A stretch of DNA of 64,000 nt from Bacillus spongiae (GCF_037120725.1 NZ_JBBAXC010000005.1:124001-188000); one strand, 5' to 3'; shown: positions 44,906 to 53,110, counted from the first letter of the stretch. Made by a program: numbers and translations. Notes: generated by a model from the sequence alone, not told the origin.

Positions 44906-45401
44906 CCCTATCCACTCCTTTATACTTAAGCACCCGTTCGTAAGTATGCTAAGTTCAATCCTGTCTTTTCAAGGCAAATATACTCCATTATTATATCAAT
45001 TAATTTAGTTTCTATTGAAAAATCTTTCATTAAAATTCCATTTGTCTCAAATTTTCTATTAAAATCGTAAATGTTCAGTGCAGCTGTAGTTATGCCAAAC
45101 TCGCTACAAGGCTAGTAAAAATAATTCAACGAACAAACTAGATTGAAACGGTTATAAAGGTCGAACTCCGTCTGCTTGCGATTTCCATGCCTGTCCATAT
45201 CATTTCTTCTGTTTTTTTGTCTTCGTACACGGCAAATCCTTTTATTCGTTAAAGAACTTATTTGTCTTGAAATGAATAGAAGCTGATCTTCACCGATTTC
45301 CTTCCTTTCCATACGAAGTCCATTCGAATACTAGCCTCTAATTCATTAGTCCACTATGACTCTCGATTATATACCCCTTTTTTAGTCAGTTTTAGAGAAT
45401 G
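44906..45401. other. Intergenic region, at most a small coding remnant
   Basis: No gene is accepted. On the minus strand near 45130-45230 a frame reads GFAVYEDKKTEEMIWTGMEI followed by ASRRSS, which is protein-like. It lacks a start and is broken upstream, so it may be a remnant of unknown family. Confidence 0.3.
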
Positions 45402-45869
45402 TTACGATAAATTTACAGCTTCTTGGTGCTCCTTTTTCCCTACTAACTTAAACACCATTATACCGCAGACAATGAACAAAGCACCGATCAATTGTGATGG
45501 CGTCAATGGAATTCTTTCTAATCCTAACCACCCCATTGAATCAAGTAGTAACGCAAATACTAGCTGTGAAATTAACACGATTGAGATGGCATACGTGGGG
45601 CCAAGCAATCTTATTCCTTGTACTAAACAACTAACCACACCTACACCAATCAAGCCACTTAACCAGTACCAAGGCTCCATATTTTGTAATAGAAAAAAAC
45701 GTTTCCCCTCAAACAAAACGCCCATCGTCAAGGAAGCTAAAAATCCTAACCCTAAAACAAATGTCGTCGTTGACCAAGACCCTACTTTTTCGTTCACTTT
45801 ACTATTAAAGATATTTTGCAAGCTCACAAATGAACCCGCAACTATAGCAAATAATATTCCTATCATCAT
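45402..45869 (-). CDS. YdcZ-type (DUF606) DMT transporter, copy 1
   Basis: About 155 residues, five TM helices: IGILFAIVAGSFVSLQNIFN (with the family's Gln-Asn), TTFVLGLGFLASLTMGVLF, WYWLSGLIGVGVVSCLVQGI, AISIVLISQLVFALLLDSMG and LIGALFIVCGIMVFKLVG. Half-size drug/metabolite transporter that must pair, probably with the second copy at 46640. ATG 45869 follows GGAGGG. Third gene of the order DMT-Crp-DMT. Substrate unknown. Confidence 0.83.
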   Translation of the reverse strand: MMIGILFAIVAGSFVSLQNIFNSKVNEKVGSWSTTTFVLGLGFLASLTMGVLFEGKRFFLLQNMEPWYWLSGLIGVGVVSCLVQGIRLLGPTYAISIVLISQLVFALLLDSMGWLGLERIPLTPSQLIGALFIVCGIMVFKLVGKKEHQEAVNLS

Positions 45870-45910
45870 CCTATATCCCTCCATTGATACTACATGTTCA
45901 TGTAAAAAAC

Positions 45911-46609
45911 TTACTTATAAATATTTTCATTCGCCCGTTCACTTAATCGTTCCTTGTCTTTTACTGTAATAAATCCTTTCGAGCGCTCAATGAGACCCTC
46001 TAAGCAAAATTGTTGGATGACTCGATTCAAATGCCTATAACTCGTTCCAAGTAAATCGGCTGCATCAGCTAAACTGGATGTGCTGATTTTCCCCTCGAAC
46101 TGTAGGTTGGATTCATCAAAAGAAACAGATAAAATGTAGCTAGCCAGCCGCACCTCTACGGGGTACATTAGGTTAAAACTGAGCGTATTTGATTTGATAT
46201 AAAACTTCTGCGTTATAATTTCTAGTAAAAATTTATGCAACGAAATATCGTCTTTACCGTGTATCCTCAGCCAGCGATAATGAATGCCAATCAAATAAAC
46301 AGGGGAGACGGCTTCCACCGTATTCATTCTCTCTGTTTCACGAATGTATTCAATATCACCAATTAAATCTAATGGTGTTTTAAACGAAAGGATTAGCGTT
46401 TTTCCTTCGACCGATGTCGTATAGATTTTCACCTTCCCTTTCACTAGTACGAACAAGTAATCAGAAGGTTCTCCTTGAGAACAAATTAGTTCGCCTTCAT
46501 TCATTTTGTACAAAGACAAGTACGGTTTTAGTCGGTCATTAAACACCGATTCGATTTGATGTGCATGTAAATAATGATTCAACATTTCCTGATTGTTTAT
46601 CTCTTTCAT
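45911..46609 (-). CDS. Crp/Fnr-family regulator (YeiL-like)
   Basis: 232 residues. The N-terminal cyclic-nucleotide-type barrel has ELICSQGEPSDYLFVLVKGK then VKIYTTSVEGK, and a C-terminal winged helix with SLADAADLLGTSYRHLNRVI. No FNR-type Cys cluster at the N-terminus, so no [4Fe-4S] sensing is expected. It lies between two DMT half-transporters on the same strand, with 26 to 40 base gaps, and most likely controls them. GGAGGTGAAACA precedes the ATG. A perfect palindrome upstream of the first gene (47130) is a candidate site. Confidence 0.87.
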   Translation of the reverse strand: MKEINNQEMLNHYLHAHQIESVFNDRLKPYLSLYKMNEGELICSQGEPSDYLFVLVKGKVKIYTTSVEGKTLILSFKTPLDLIGDIEYIRETERMNTVEAVSPVYLIGIHYRWLRIHGKDDISLHKFLLEIITQKFYIKSNTLSFNLMYPVEVRLASYILSVSFDESNLQFEGKISTSSLADAADLLGTSYRHLNRVIQQFCLEGLIERSKGFITVKDKERLSERANENIYK

Positions 46610-46639
46610 TGTTTCACCTCCAGTTTTCTCATAATCTTG

Positions 46640-47065
46640 TTATAAGATAAGAATGACGACACCAACAATCATCATCATAATCCCAATGTACTGTGATTGA
46701 CCCATCCTTTTCTTCTTAATACCAAACCACCCATTCATTTCAATAATGAACGTTAAACTCAGCTGTGCAATTAATAAGGCTGCAATTGATAAGGTTACGC
46801 CAATTCGCTGAATTGCGGTAACATTACTAAAAATAATGATTGCTCCGAGTGTCCCACCAGTTAAATATAATGGTTTTACATGCTTAACCCTTTTCCATGT
46901 TTGGTCTTTCATGAACACGAGAATGAACAGTGTCATGATAAACCCTGTTAAATGAGTAACCGTTGCCGTTTGCCAAGTACCAATATCCTCACTTATTCGA
47001 GCGTTTGCTACTCCCTGTAAAGTAATAAATGCTCCACCTAAAATAGCTATTATAATTCCTTTCAT
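46640..47065 (-). CDS. YdcZ-type (DUF606) DMT transporter, copy 2
   Basis: About 141 residues with five TM helices: GIIIAILGGAFITLQGVANA, ATVTHLTGFIMTLFILVFM, LYLTGGTLGAIIIFSNVTAI, LSIAALLIAQLSLTFIIEMN and YIGIMMMIVGVVILIL. Paralogue of the gene at 45402, and the first gene of the operon. I choose ATG 47065 seven bases after GAGGGG. The two half-transporters probably form a heterodimer, as in SMR-like pairs. Substrate unknown. Confidence 0.83.
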   Translation of the reverse strand: MKGIIIAILGGAFITLQGVANARISEDIGTWQTATVTHLTGFIMTLFILVFMKDQTWKRVKHVKPLYLTGGTLGAIIIFSNVTAIQRIGVTLSIAALLIAQLSLTFIIEMNGWFGIKKKRMGQSQYIGIMMMIVGVVILIL

Positions 47066-47129
47066 TTTACTTCCCCTCATTTTCCTTCAGTCTTTCACTC
47101 ATTAAATAACAGATTGAAGGTTGGTGGGA

Positions 47130-47143
47130 AGGACATATGTCCT
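47130..47143. promoter_or_regulatory. Palindrome, candidate Crp/Fnr-type operator
   Basis: AGGACATATGTCCT is a perfect 14-base palindrome 65 bases upstream of the first DMT gene, the right place for the Crp/Fnr regulator encoded in the same operon. It differs from the TGTGA-N6-TCACA core of CRP. Confidence 0.5.
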
Positions 47144-47329
47144 AAAGCTTTGGAATTGGCCTATATATTTTAAAAAAATTAGCAACAAAGTTAAGTTTGT
47201 TAAACATTCTAGTATCGCTTCTTATATATTCTTGTCTTATTAACTGGTTTATCTACAGTAAAAATTTCTCTCTAGTCTTACTCACTGAACCATATTCAAA
47301 TCCCCCAGAGTTGTGATCCTTCTTATAGA

Positions 47330-47353
47330 AAAGGCACCCTTGAAAGGATGCCT
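47330..47353 (-). terminator. Terminator of the small HTH gene
   Basis: GGCATCC and GGGTGCC pair (one mismatch) around TTTCAA on the minus strand, followed by TTTTC, directly after the stop. Confidence 0.7.
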
Positions 47354-47577
47354 TACGATTTCTTCTTATTCTCTACTTGTTCTTTTCTTGCATAAATATC
47401 AGCTTTCCAGAAAAAGCGATCCTTAGGCGTTTCTTTAATTGGATTCAATACTTCTTTTTTAACTAATTTATAAAGGTTCTGCCTGGTACAGTTCAAGATT
47501 TCTGATGCTTCTGTAGTATTGACTACTTCATTCCGAAAATAATCTGCCAGCTTTTCCCTTGATTCAAAGATGTACAT
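47353..47577 (-). CDS. Small helix-turn-helix DNA-binding protein
   Basis: 74 residues. EVVNTTEASEILNCTRQNLY then KLVKKEVLNPIKETPKDRFF forms a MerR/excisionase-like helix-turn-helix with a short wing, followed by a basic tail. Its start overlaps the stop of the 65-residue membrane-protein gene by one base, so they are translationally coupled. It may regulate the small operon or be a phage-derived excisionase-like protein. A terminator follows at once. Confidence 0.72.
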   Translation of the reverse strand: MYIFESREKLADYFRNEVVNTTEASEILNCTRQNLYKLVKKEVLNPIKETPKDRFFWKADIYARKEQVENKKKS

Positions 47578-47774
47578 TACGTCTGTTTCCTTTCTCGAAA
47601 GTAAAGGTAGAGGTATAAGAATTTTTCAATCGCAATCACAACTAACAGTACAATTAAGACGACATCGAGAATAATTTTTAAAACACCATCAGGGACATAT
47701 TTTTCAGCAAACAAGAAGTATCCCAATAAAATCAATAAGGTTACATCACCAACGTTTTCCAAATTACGTTTCAT
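47577..47774 (-). CDS. Small two-TM membrane protein
   Basis: 65 residues with two TM segments (DVTLLILLGYFLFAE and LKIILDVVLIVLLVVIAIEK) and basic ends. No ribosome-binding site of normal strength is seen before the ATG, which suggests coupling to an upstream frame. It overlaps the HTH gene by one base. The 37-residue peptide gene lies 86 bases upstream on the same strand. Family not recognised. Confidence 0.55.
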   Translation of the reverse strand: MKRNLENVGDVTLLILLGYFLFAEKYVPDGVLKIILDVVLIVLLVVIAIEKFLYLYLYFRERKQT

Positions 47775-47859
47775 TGTTTAGACAAGTGGCGTTTATGAGA
47801 TAATTTTTATATGAGAGTGAAGATATGAGCTTCTCCCTTTCTCGCTCAATTCCTTACGC

Positions 47860-47973
47860 TTACTCCGCGACTTGGTTTTGGGTTTTTTTGAATTTCTCTT
47901 TGATGATTAAGTATTTTTCTATGATGGTTAATACTCCGACCATGCTTCCTATCAAATTTCCGATTGTCGCCAC
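47860..47973 (-). CDS. 37-residue hydrophobic peptide
   Basis: GTG at 47973 is preceded by a strong GGAGGGGG six bases upstream. The frame reads MATIGNLIGSMVGVLTIIEK then YLIIKEKFKKTQNQVAE. It has one hydrophobic helix and a basic, polar tail, the layout of small membrane peptides such as type I toxins, holin-like peptides or small regulators. It heads the group of three small genes with a membrane protein and an HTH protein. No antisense RNA promoter was identified with confidence. Confidence 0.5.
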   Translation of the reverse strand: MATIGNLIGSMVGVLTIIEKYLIIKEKFKKTQNQVAE

Positions 47974-48087
47974 TTGTCACCCCCTCCATTCTACTCTATT
48001 ATATCAAATGGGGTTACACGTGTAGCCTATTATTTTTATTTTAATTCCATTTTTTATATATTCTCCTAAATAAATGAATTAACTCTG

Positions 48088-48333
48088 TTGAAATTTGAAC
48101 GAAAAGAACAATGTTCTATTATATTTACAAATGAAAGAGATCAAGTTGTTTATAATGTCATTGATGGACATCACCCTACATTTAGCGAGCTGAGGAACGT
48201 AGACCAATATCGTTTAGAGGAGTTCTTTACTAAATCGCTAGCTTCCTATTCCGCAAGCGAACCTGTATTTAAAGAGGTTTTCAACGATACAAATCCCTCC
48301 AATCGAATTTCCCCACAGCTTCAGAAGGCTTAA
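48088..48333 (+). CDS. Uncertain 81-residue protein or remnant
   Basis: Plus-strand frame from TTG 48088: KFERKEQCSIIFTNERDQVV, then YNVIDGHHPTFSELRNVDQY and RLEEFFTKSLASYSASEPVF. It looks like real soluble protein but has no ribosome site, and its frame is open a few codons upstream to a TAA at 48067. It may be the remains of a larger gene. Function and family unknown. Confidence 0.35.
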   Translation: MKFERKEQCSIIFTNERDQVVYNVIDGHHPTFSELRNVDQYRLEEFFTKSLASYSASEPVFKEVFNDTNPSNRISPQLQKA

Positions 48334-48384
48334 TGATTGGAATGGCGACATAAACGATGGATTTGAAATTGAATACCGACATAT

Positions 48385-48590
48385 GTTGGTTTGGAATAAA
48401 GTTTAATCAAAAACATCCCACAAACTTTAATATTATAGCTAATAAAAAGAAGCCATTTTGAAAAAAGATTGATCAAAATAGCTTCTTTTCTAGTAGATCT
48501 AAGTTTGGTTTTATAAAAAAGTTTGATCATTTTTGTGATCCTTATTTCATAAAAGGCCCGATTGTAGAAGACTCGGATTTGAGATAAAAT
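48385..48590. repeat. Dispersed intergenic repeat, fullest copy 2
   Basis: Order: TGTTGGTTTGGAATAAAG, then a perfect-type hairpin GAAGCCATTTTG...CAAAATAGCTTC (48452-48491), then AAAAAGTTTGATCATTTTTG, then GGCCCGATTGTAGAAGACTC and GGATTTGAGATAAAATT. All blocks match 568-815 in the same order. It abuts the stop of the minus-strand gene at 48590. Confidence 0.65.
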
Positions 48591-48892
48591 TAAGTAATTG
48601 AAACCGATTTTTTTGAATGTGTTTTTTTATATTGATGCTTATTATAGTCACGTTCGTTTATTCTCCATACAGTACTTCCAACTAAAATTCCACCAAGCAT
48701 AAAACAGACTAATTTAAATATAAATCTAAACATCCACTCGCCCAAAAACCTGTAATCAAGCATTTCTCCAACAATAAAATTTAAAACTCCTATTGTTACT
48801 CCCCACCCTAAGACACCACTATATATTACAAAGTTTTTTTTCCCTTTTACTCTTCTTTTTTCCCATTTTTCAAATCTCTTCTTTTTTTTCAT
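48590..48892 (-). CDS. Small membrane protein, hypothetical
   Basis: 100 residues: a basic N-terminus (KKKKRFEKWEKRRVKGKK), TM segments FVIYSGVLGWGVTIGVLNFI and FIFKLVCFMLGGILVGSTV, and a basic C-terminus. The layout suggests a two-TM protein with both ends inside. AGAGG precedes the ATG. It lies in the immunity-gene patch and may be a membrane-type immunity protein, which is only a guess from context. Confidence 0.55.
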   Translation of the reverse strand: MKKKKRFEKWEKRRVKGKKNFVIYSGVLGWGVTIGVLNFIVGEMLDYRFLGEWMFRFIFKLVCFMLGGILVGSTVWRINERDYNKHQYKKTHSKKSVSIT

Positions 48893-48942
48893 TGAATTAC
48901 CTCTTAAAATTTATCTATCCAATTATATGGTCATTTCATGAG

Positions 48943-48998
48943 AAAGGGGCTTTTCTATTCAAGAAAAGCGCCCAATCGCCGAAGACTTGAATTCAAGA
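48943..48998. repeat. Dispersed repeat, terminator-like block
   Basis: GGGGCTTTTC pairs with GAAAAGCGCCC, followed by AATCGCCGAAGACTTGAATT and CAAGATTAATT. It directly abuts the stop of the barstar-fusion gene and is a terminator on the minus strand. Confidence 0.65.
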
Positions 48999-49619
48999 TT
49001 AATTAAATATGAACACAGTTTTTAACCCATAGCTTTTATTATTGTAATTAATTAGTAACTCTTTAAGTATTGCTACATCCTTAGGTAAGTTTATTTCTAA
49101 AATTCTCCACCCAACGAATTCAATTTTCTCTGGCAATTCTACTAATCCGGTTATCGAATCCCAAAAAGCATCCCAATTTTCACCGTAGAAGTTCGGAAAT
49201 TCAAGACTTTCTTTAAGTGTAAGATGTAATTCTTTTGATGTTTTTATATTTGATACATCTATAATCACAGATGATTTCCTTTGAATATCCAATTCCTCAC
49301 AATTAATTGTCAGTTCAACTTTATCTTTTTCACTTCGATAATCTCTATAAGTATTTTCATCTACTATCTTTATGAGTCCTTCTTGAAAGTAAGACAATAT
49401 TCGCTTTGCTTCATTTATAATAATTAGCTCAACTTTATTTAGTATTTCTCTTTTTCTATTAAATTCACTCTCATCCCAATTATCTCTTTGTTGGATTTTA
49501 GGAAGAGAATCAATCCCTGTAATATAAGTAAGCCCTAATAATCGAAGAAATGAATATCCACTGCAATAATCATCATATAATTGCTCTAATATTTCTACTA
49601 CATCACCATTTTTATTCAT
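48999..49619 (-). CDS. Barstar-domain protein with N-terminal extension
   Basis: 206 residues. The C-terminal 90 are a barstar (ribonuclease inhibitor) domain: VIIDVSNIKTSKELHLTLKE, then FPNFYGENWDAFWDSITGL with the Asp/Trp helix that plugs a barnase-type active site. The N-terminal 115 residues (VVEILEQLYDDYCSGYSFLR and onwards) are an extra helical domain that I do not recognise. Such fusions act as immunity proteins against contact-delivered RNases. No RNase toxin is adjacent. Confidence 0.8.
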   Translation of the reverse strand: MNKNGDVVEILEQLYDDYCSGYSFLRLLGLTYITGIDSLPKIQQRDNWDESEFNRKREILNKVELIIINEAKRILSYFQEGLIKIVDENTYRDYRSEKDKVELTINCEELDIQRKSSVIIDVSNIKTSKELHLTLKESLEFPNFYGENWDAFWDSITGLVELPEKIEFVGWRILEINLPKDVAILKELLINYNNKSYGLKTVFIFN

Positions 49620-49661
49620 TATGTCTTCTAATAGTAAAATAATCCTTTTCTGTTCAAATTC

Positions 49662-49880
49662 CTAAAATGGAATTTCCCTCTCTAAATGCCTCTCTATATC
49701 ATTTTTAATATGCTTATTTTTATAATTTAAATCAAGTAAGATGAAGTAAAAGTCGTCACCATATATACTTCCGATTTCTTGTGCATCATAAAGCCACTCT
49801 TCAAATTCTGAGACCGAAATATGTCCTTTATAAATTTTATAAAACTGTTTTTGGATATCTTTTTTATTATTTGGCTTCAT
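49662..49880 (-). CDS. Small putative immunity protein
   Basis: 72 residues, helical and acidic/basic mixed: QKQFYKIYKGHISVSEFEEW, LYDAQEIGSIYGDDFYFILL, DLNYKNKHIKNDIERHLERE. The pattern 'VSEFEEWLYD...YFILLDLNY' is like several immunity proteins of polymorphic toxin loci. It is followed on the same strand, 42 bases later, by the barstar-fusion gene. Assignment rests mainly on context. Confidence 0.5.
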   Translation of the reverse strand: MKPNNKKDIQKQFYKIYKGHISVSEFEEWLYDAQEIGSIYGDDFYFILLDLNYKNKHIKNDIERHLEREIPF

Positions 49881-49989
49881 ACTTCTTCAACTCCTATATT
49901 TTGAATGTTATTTTTCAAGGTTGCAGACTCTTTCTTTAATTTTGGGTTCGTATTTTCTACAAGAGGCTATTCACTTATCTGACCTATAT

Positions 49990-50065
49990 AAGAAGAGACG
50001 CACTGTTCAATAAGCGCGCCCTTATGCTGAAGATTTGAACTCAAGATAATTTGTATTAAGCTCTT
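49990..50065. repeat. Dispersed repeat, hairpin and tail
   Basis: GACGCACTGTTCAATAAGCG, then CGCCCTTATGCTGAAGATTT and GAACTCAAGATAATTTGTAT. It matches the hairpin-tail blocks at 18770 and 48943, and its tail AAGATAATTTGTAT also matches 770-783. It lies in the 273-base gap before the DUF4272 stop. Confidence 0.6.
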
Positions 50066-50153
50066 TGGTTAATTCCCCTTATTTATTAAAAATCGGCAGC
50101 TCCCAATCCTCTAATAGTCCCCAAGTTTTTCAATCTAGATAAACCATACGATG

Positions 50154-50795
50154 TTATGTACTCAGATCTATATCTTCCCATTCTACTTTAGGAGAAATAA
50201 CCCACTCAAGTGCTTGTCTTCGTTCTTTAATTGTTCCTTCATCAAACCTGAAGTGTTTAATCCCTTTTAATTTTGAATCTACACAATACCAATGCAGTCT
50301 ATAATATAAATCAGTTTGCTCATAAATTTCCTTAATGTTTCTCGTTAGATTATTGGTTTGAAGTATAGTAAAATCTTGTTTCTTCTTAACATCAGGAACC
50401 ATGTTAAGAAGGTCATTTCCTACTGGTTCATGAGGCTGAAAATTGGTATTTATATCTAATACCCAAACTAATGCCCACAAGCTTTCTAGATACCATTTCA
50501 ACTTCAATAACTCACTTGGTGTTACTTCCAATCGATCTTTTTCTAAAATGTTTTTCTCAAACTCTGTCATATATTGATTTAAGCGTTGTTCATGAATCCA
50601 TTCTCTAATCACAGCTGGTGGTGCTTGAAATGCAATATAAACCATTCCAGCCATTACTGTTACTCTACTAATAATGTCTTCACTTCTGCGTAAACCTTGA
50701 TATTCTATAGTCGGTAAGTTTGGGTTAGAAGTTACTCCATATTCTTTAATAATCTCTTCAGATTTTTCTTTTATTTGAATAAAATTAAGTTCCAT
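50154..50795 (-). CDS. DUF4272 domain protein
   Basis: 213 residues covering the DUF4272 domain: LPTIEYQGLRRSEDIISRVT then VMAGMVYIAFQAPPAVIREW near residue 50; LKWYLESLWALVWVLDIN in the middle; and RLHWYCVDSKLKG and GTIKERRQALEWVISPKVEW near the end. Soluble, function unknown; members are common beside immunity genes in Bacillus. AGGTAGGG lies before the ATG. It stands alone between two repeat-rich gaps. Confidence 0.8.
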   Translation of the reverse strand: MELNFIQIKEKSEEIIKEYGVTSNPNLPTIEYQGLRRSEDIISRVTVMAGMVYIAFQAPPAVIREWIHEQRLNQYMTEFEKNILEKDRLEVTPSELLKLKWYLESLWALVWVLDINTNFQPHEPVGNDLLNMVPDVKKKQDFTILQTNNLTRNIKEIYEQTDLYYRLHWYCVDSKLKGIKHFRFDEGTIKERRQALEWVISPKVEWEDIDLST

Positions 50796-51220
50796 TTATA
50801 AGACCCTACCTTTTAATATCAGTTTTTTAATCTTTACAGGTTTACTTTATACAAATTATTTCAAATCTTACTTATTTGTACAATCCTAAAATGGAAAAAG
50901 ACACATCTCTTTTTCAGAAATGCGCCCGATTCTGGAATAAACCCCATTGTCAATTAATAGTTCTTTTATCTATCTTTTAGTTCTAAACTCATTTTCCTTT
51001 TATTAAAAAATCCCTTTAGATAACTATTCAAAAGGAAAAAACGATGTAATGTTATTTCAAATCAACAGTATCATATTCTCGATCTTTTCTTCATACTTCA
51101 TAATCCTTTTAGGGAAGGACTAGGGCGGAATTAGGAGTTTAAAGGTAAACTATTTTTAAAATCTAAAGTAATAAAAAAAGATACAGTTTGAAGACAAAAG
51201 CAAAACATTTGGGAAAAATC
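50796..51220. other. Intergenic region without a recognisable gene
   Basis: AT-rich. A weak trace of the dispersed repeat is seen at 50893-50930 (CTCTTTTTCAGAAATGCGCC then CGATTC). Near 51200-51240 an imperfect hairpin (CATTTGGGAA/TTCCAAAATG) with a T-run on the plus strand could act as a terminator. Confidence 0.4.
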
Positions 51221-51388
51221 TTATTCCAAAATGCTTTTCTTTTTTTTATTTCTATATAAAAACATGAGAATGCCACCTATTGTGAAAATTATGAGAGCCA
51301 ATAAGTCGTTAACAATATCGTATCCAACTAAAAGAACTGTACTTGAAGTCATAAGCACACCAATCCATCTAAATATAAATCTAATCAT
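51221..51388 (-). CDS. 55-residue two-TM membrane protein
   Basis: ATG 51388 follows GGAGGCGGAGT by five bases. The frame reads MIRFIFRWIGVLMTSSTVLL, then VGYDIVNDLLALIIFTIGGI and LMFLYRNKKKKSILE: two TM helices and a Lys-rich tail inside. Similar small proteins are common near immunity clusters. Family not recognised, but the strong ribosome site and the membrane pattern make it a likely real gene. Confidence 0.6.
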   Translation of the reverse strand: MIRFIFRWIGVLMTSSTVLLVGYDIVNDLLALIIFTIGGILMFLYRNKKKKSILE

Positions 51389-51746
51389 TTTTTACTCCGC
51401 CTCCATTTCTTCCATCAAATCTCCTGTCTGTCTATTTTGATTTATATATATAATAGTTATAATAGTTATTAAAAGAAATACGAACCTTAGAAAACTGTGC
51501 TCTTTTTCTTTTTAAACAAATCAATCTTGGGGTACAGGTAGCAAAAAGGAAATATTGTACGTCAAGCCTAAAACGTTGGTGCAATAGGGATGTTCCAATT
51601 ACGTCCGCTTAGATGCTTCTTTGCTTTGAAGAAAATTGATATTAAATATCAGAACCAAAAGACCTTCCAAAATCAAAGTGTCATCCTAACTCTTTTTGGA
51701 ACTTCCTTAGCGTCCGAAAATATAGCTTTTTCATTTCGAAATTTGC

Positions 51747-52032
51747 TTAGCCTATGTTTCCGCATTTTGTTGGTGGGACCCCATTTAAAACATCCCTTTT
51801 TAATTCTCGATTTGAAACTTTAATTTCTAACATTTAATGTACTTATTGTCATCATCAGTTCCATTGATTTTAAAATGATAAAACTAATCACCATCCCATC
51901 GGGAAATATAACCTGTCTCATTATCTTTTGTTCGCCAATGTATTGTTCCGTTATGTTCAAGCAATTTCTAATTTTATTCCATTTAGTATTGTTCATTAAA
52001 TGTTGGAACCCAATATATTTCTCATTTATCAC
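51747..52032 (-). pseudogene. DUF6678-type protein pseudogene
   Basis: The start is normal: LMNNTKWNKIRNCLNITEQY, the DUF6678 opening. After a one-base frameshift the text continues as WRTKDNETGYISRWDGD, then TAG in place of the family's Trp, then FYHFKINGTDDDNKY. After another shift comes LEIKVSNRELKRDVLN. The domain is thus nearly complete but cannot be translated. The segment 51389-51746 holds no gene. Confidence 0.65.
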
Positions 52033-52230
52033 CTTTTACCCGTAATTATCTACTCACCTATTGCACCCTATTGTTGAAAAAAACAATCAACCTGTATTTT
52101 TACATTTTTTTAATAGGAATTTAAACGCTCTTCATATTCATTCTAAAATTATCATATTATCTATGTTAATTATTCCTACTATAATAACATGGGAAATATA
52201 TAAGGTTTGTAAATAATCCAAAGTTAAGGA

Positions 52231-53082
52231 GTGAAGGAAATTGCAACTTTACACGTACCTCCTTCAGAACGTTTAAGAAAGTTTATTGATTGCTATTGGA
52301 TATGGGAATCTAATGACGAGCATCATCTAACCAAGTTACCTAGAGTATTACCTAATTTGAATATGGAAATGATTTTTTACTATTATTCCCCTCTTATTTG
52401 CATTGATCATAAAAGAGTTTCATCCAAACTTCCAACAGCACACATTGCTGGTATTCAAAAAACACATTTGGATTTATACGCCACAGGAAAAATTGGTATA
52501 ATATCTGTTCGATTCCTACCTGGTACATTTCATTATTTCTGTAACGAGGTTATTTCTAATTTTACTGACAACATCTGCAGTATAACAGATGTTTGGGGAG
52601 ATTTAGGAAATGAATTACAGGATAAAATTATTGAAGCTGAAACAATAAAACAGAGAATTGATATTTTAGAACACTATTTATTATTACTTTTGGAGCGATA
52701 TTATTACCATACAGCTAATCATAAAATACAAGCTTACGCAGTACATAAACTAATGAACTCAAGTAGAGTGAGATCGATACAAACCATATGCAATGAAGTT
52801 AATATCAGTCAGAGACAATTACAAAGAATTTTTAATGAATCAATTGGCGTTAATCCGAAATTTTTTCAAAAAATATCGACATTTGTTAATGCATCAAAAA
52901 AAATATGTTTAAATAAAGAAATTAAATATATTGATATTGTCCAAGAAAGTGGTTATTATGATCAGGCTCATTTTATTAAGGTTTTCAAACAATTTTCTGG
53001 TATTAATCCTCTCGCTATCCTGTCTAGTGACTTTATGTCGCATTTTTACAATACGAAAATCTCCTCTTCATCTAAAATGTAA
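52231..53082 (+). CDS. AraC-family transcriptional regulator
   Basis: 283 residues. An N-terminal DUF6597-like sensing domain (PPSERLRKFIDCYWIWESN, LPNLNMEMIFYY, HIAGIQKTHLDLYATGKIGI) is followed by a C-terminal AraC double helix-turn-helix (VRSIQTICNEVNISQRQLQR and YIDIVQESGYYDQAHFIKVF with FKQFSGINP). The GTG start lies against its AAGGA site, and an ATT three codons later would be better spaced, so the exact start is uncertain. The DUF6463 gene 28 bases downstream is the likely target. Effector unknown. Confidence 0.85.
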   Translation: MKEIATLHVPPSERLRKFIDCYWIWESNDEHHLTKLPRVLPNLNMEMIFYYYSPLICIDHKRVSSKLPTAHIAGIQKTHLDLYATGKIGIISVRFLPGTFHYFCNEVISNFTDNICSITDVWGDLGNELQDKIIEAETIKQRIDILEHYLLLLLERYYYHTANHKIQAYAVHKLMNSSRVRSIQTICNEVNISQRQLQRIFNESIGVNPKFFQKISTFVNASKKICLNKEIKYIDIVQESGYYDQAHFIKVFKQFSGINPLAILSSDFMSHFYNTKISSSSKM

Positions 53083-53110
53083 ATAAATTAATAATAACGG
53101 GGGGATAAAA

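Noticed and set aside
45112..45312. 66-codon minus-strand frame
   Set aside because: A different frame in the same place reads more protein-like, neither has a complete gene structure, so only a remnant is noted.
51590..51823. 77-codon plus-strand frame
   Set aside because: No ribosome site; partly antisense to the DUF6678 pseudogene, whose minus-strand text is convincing.
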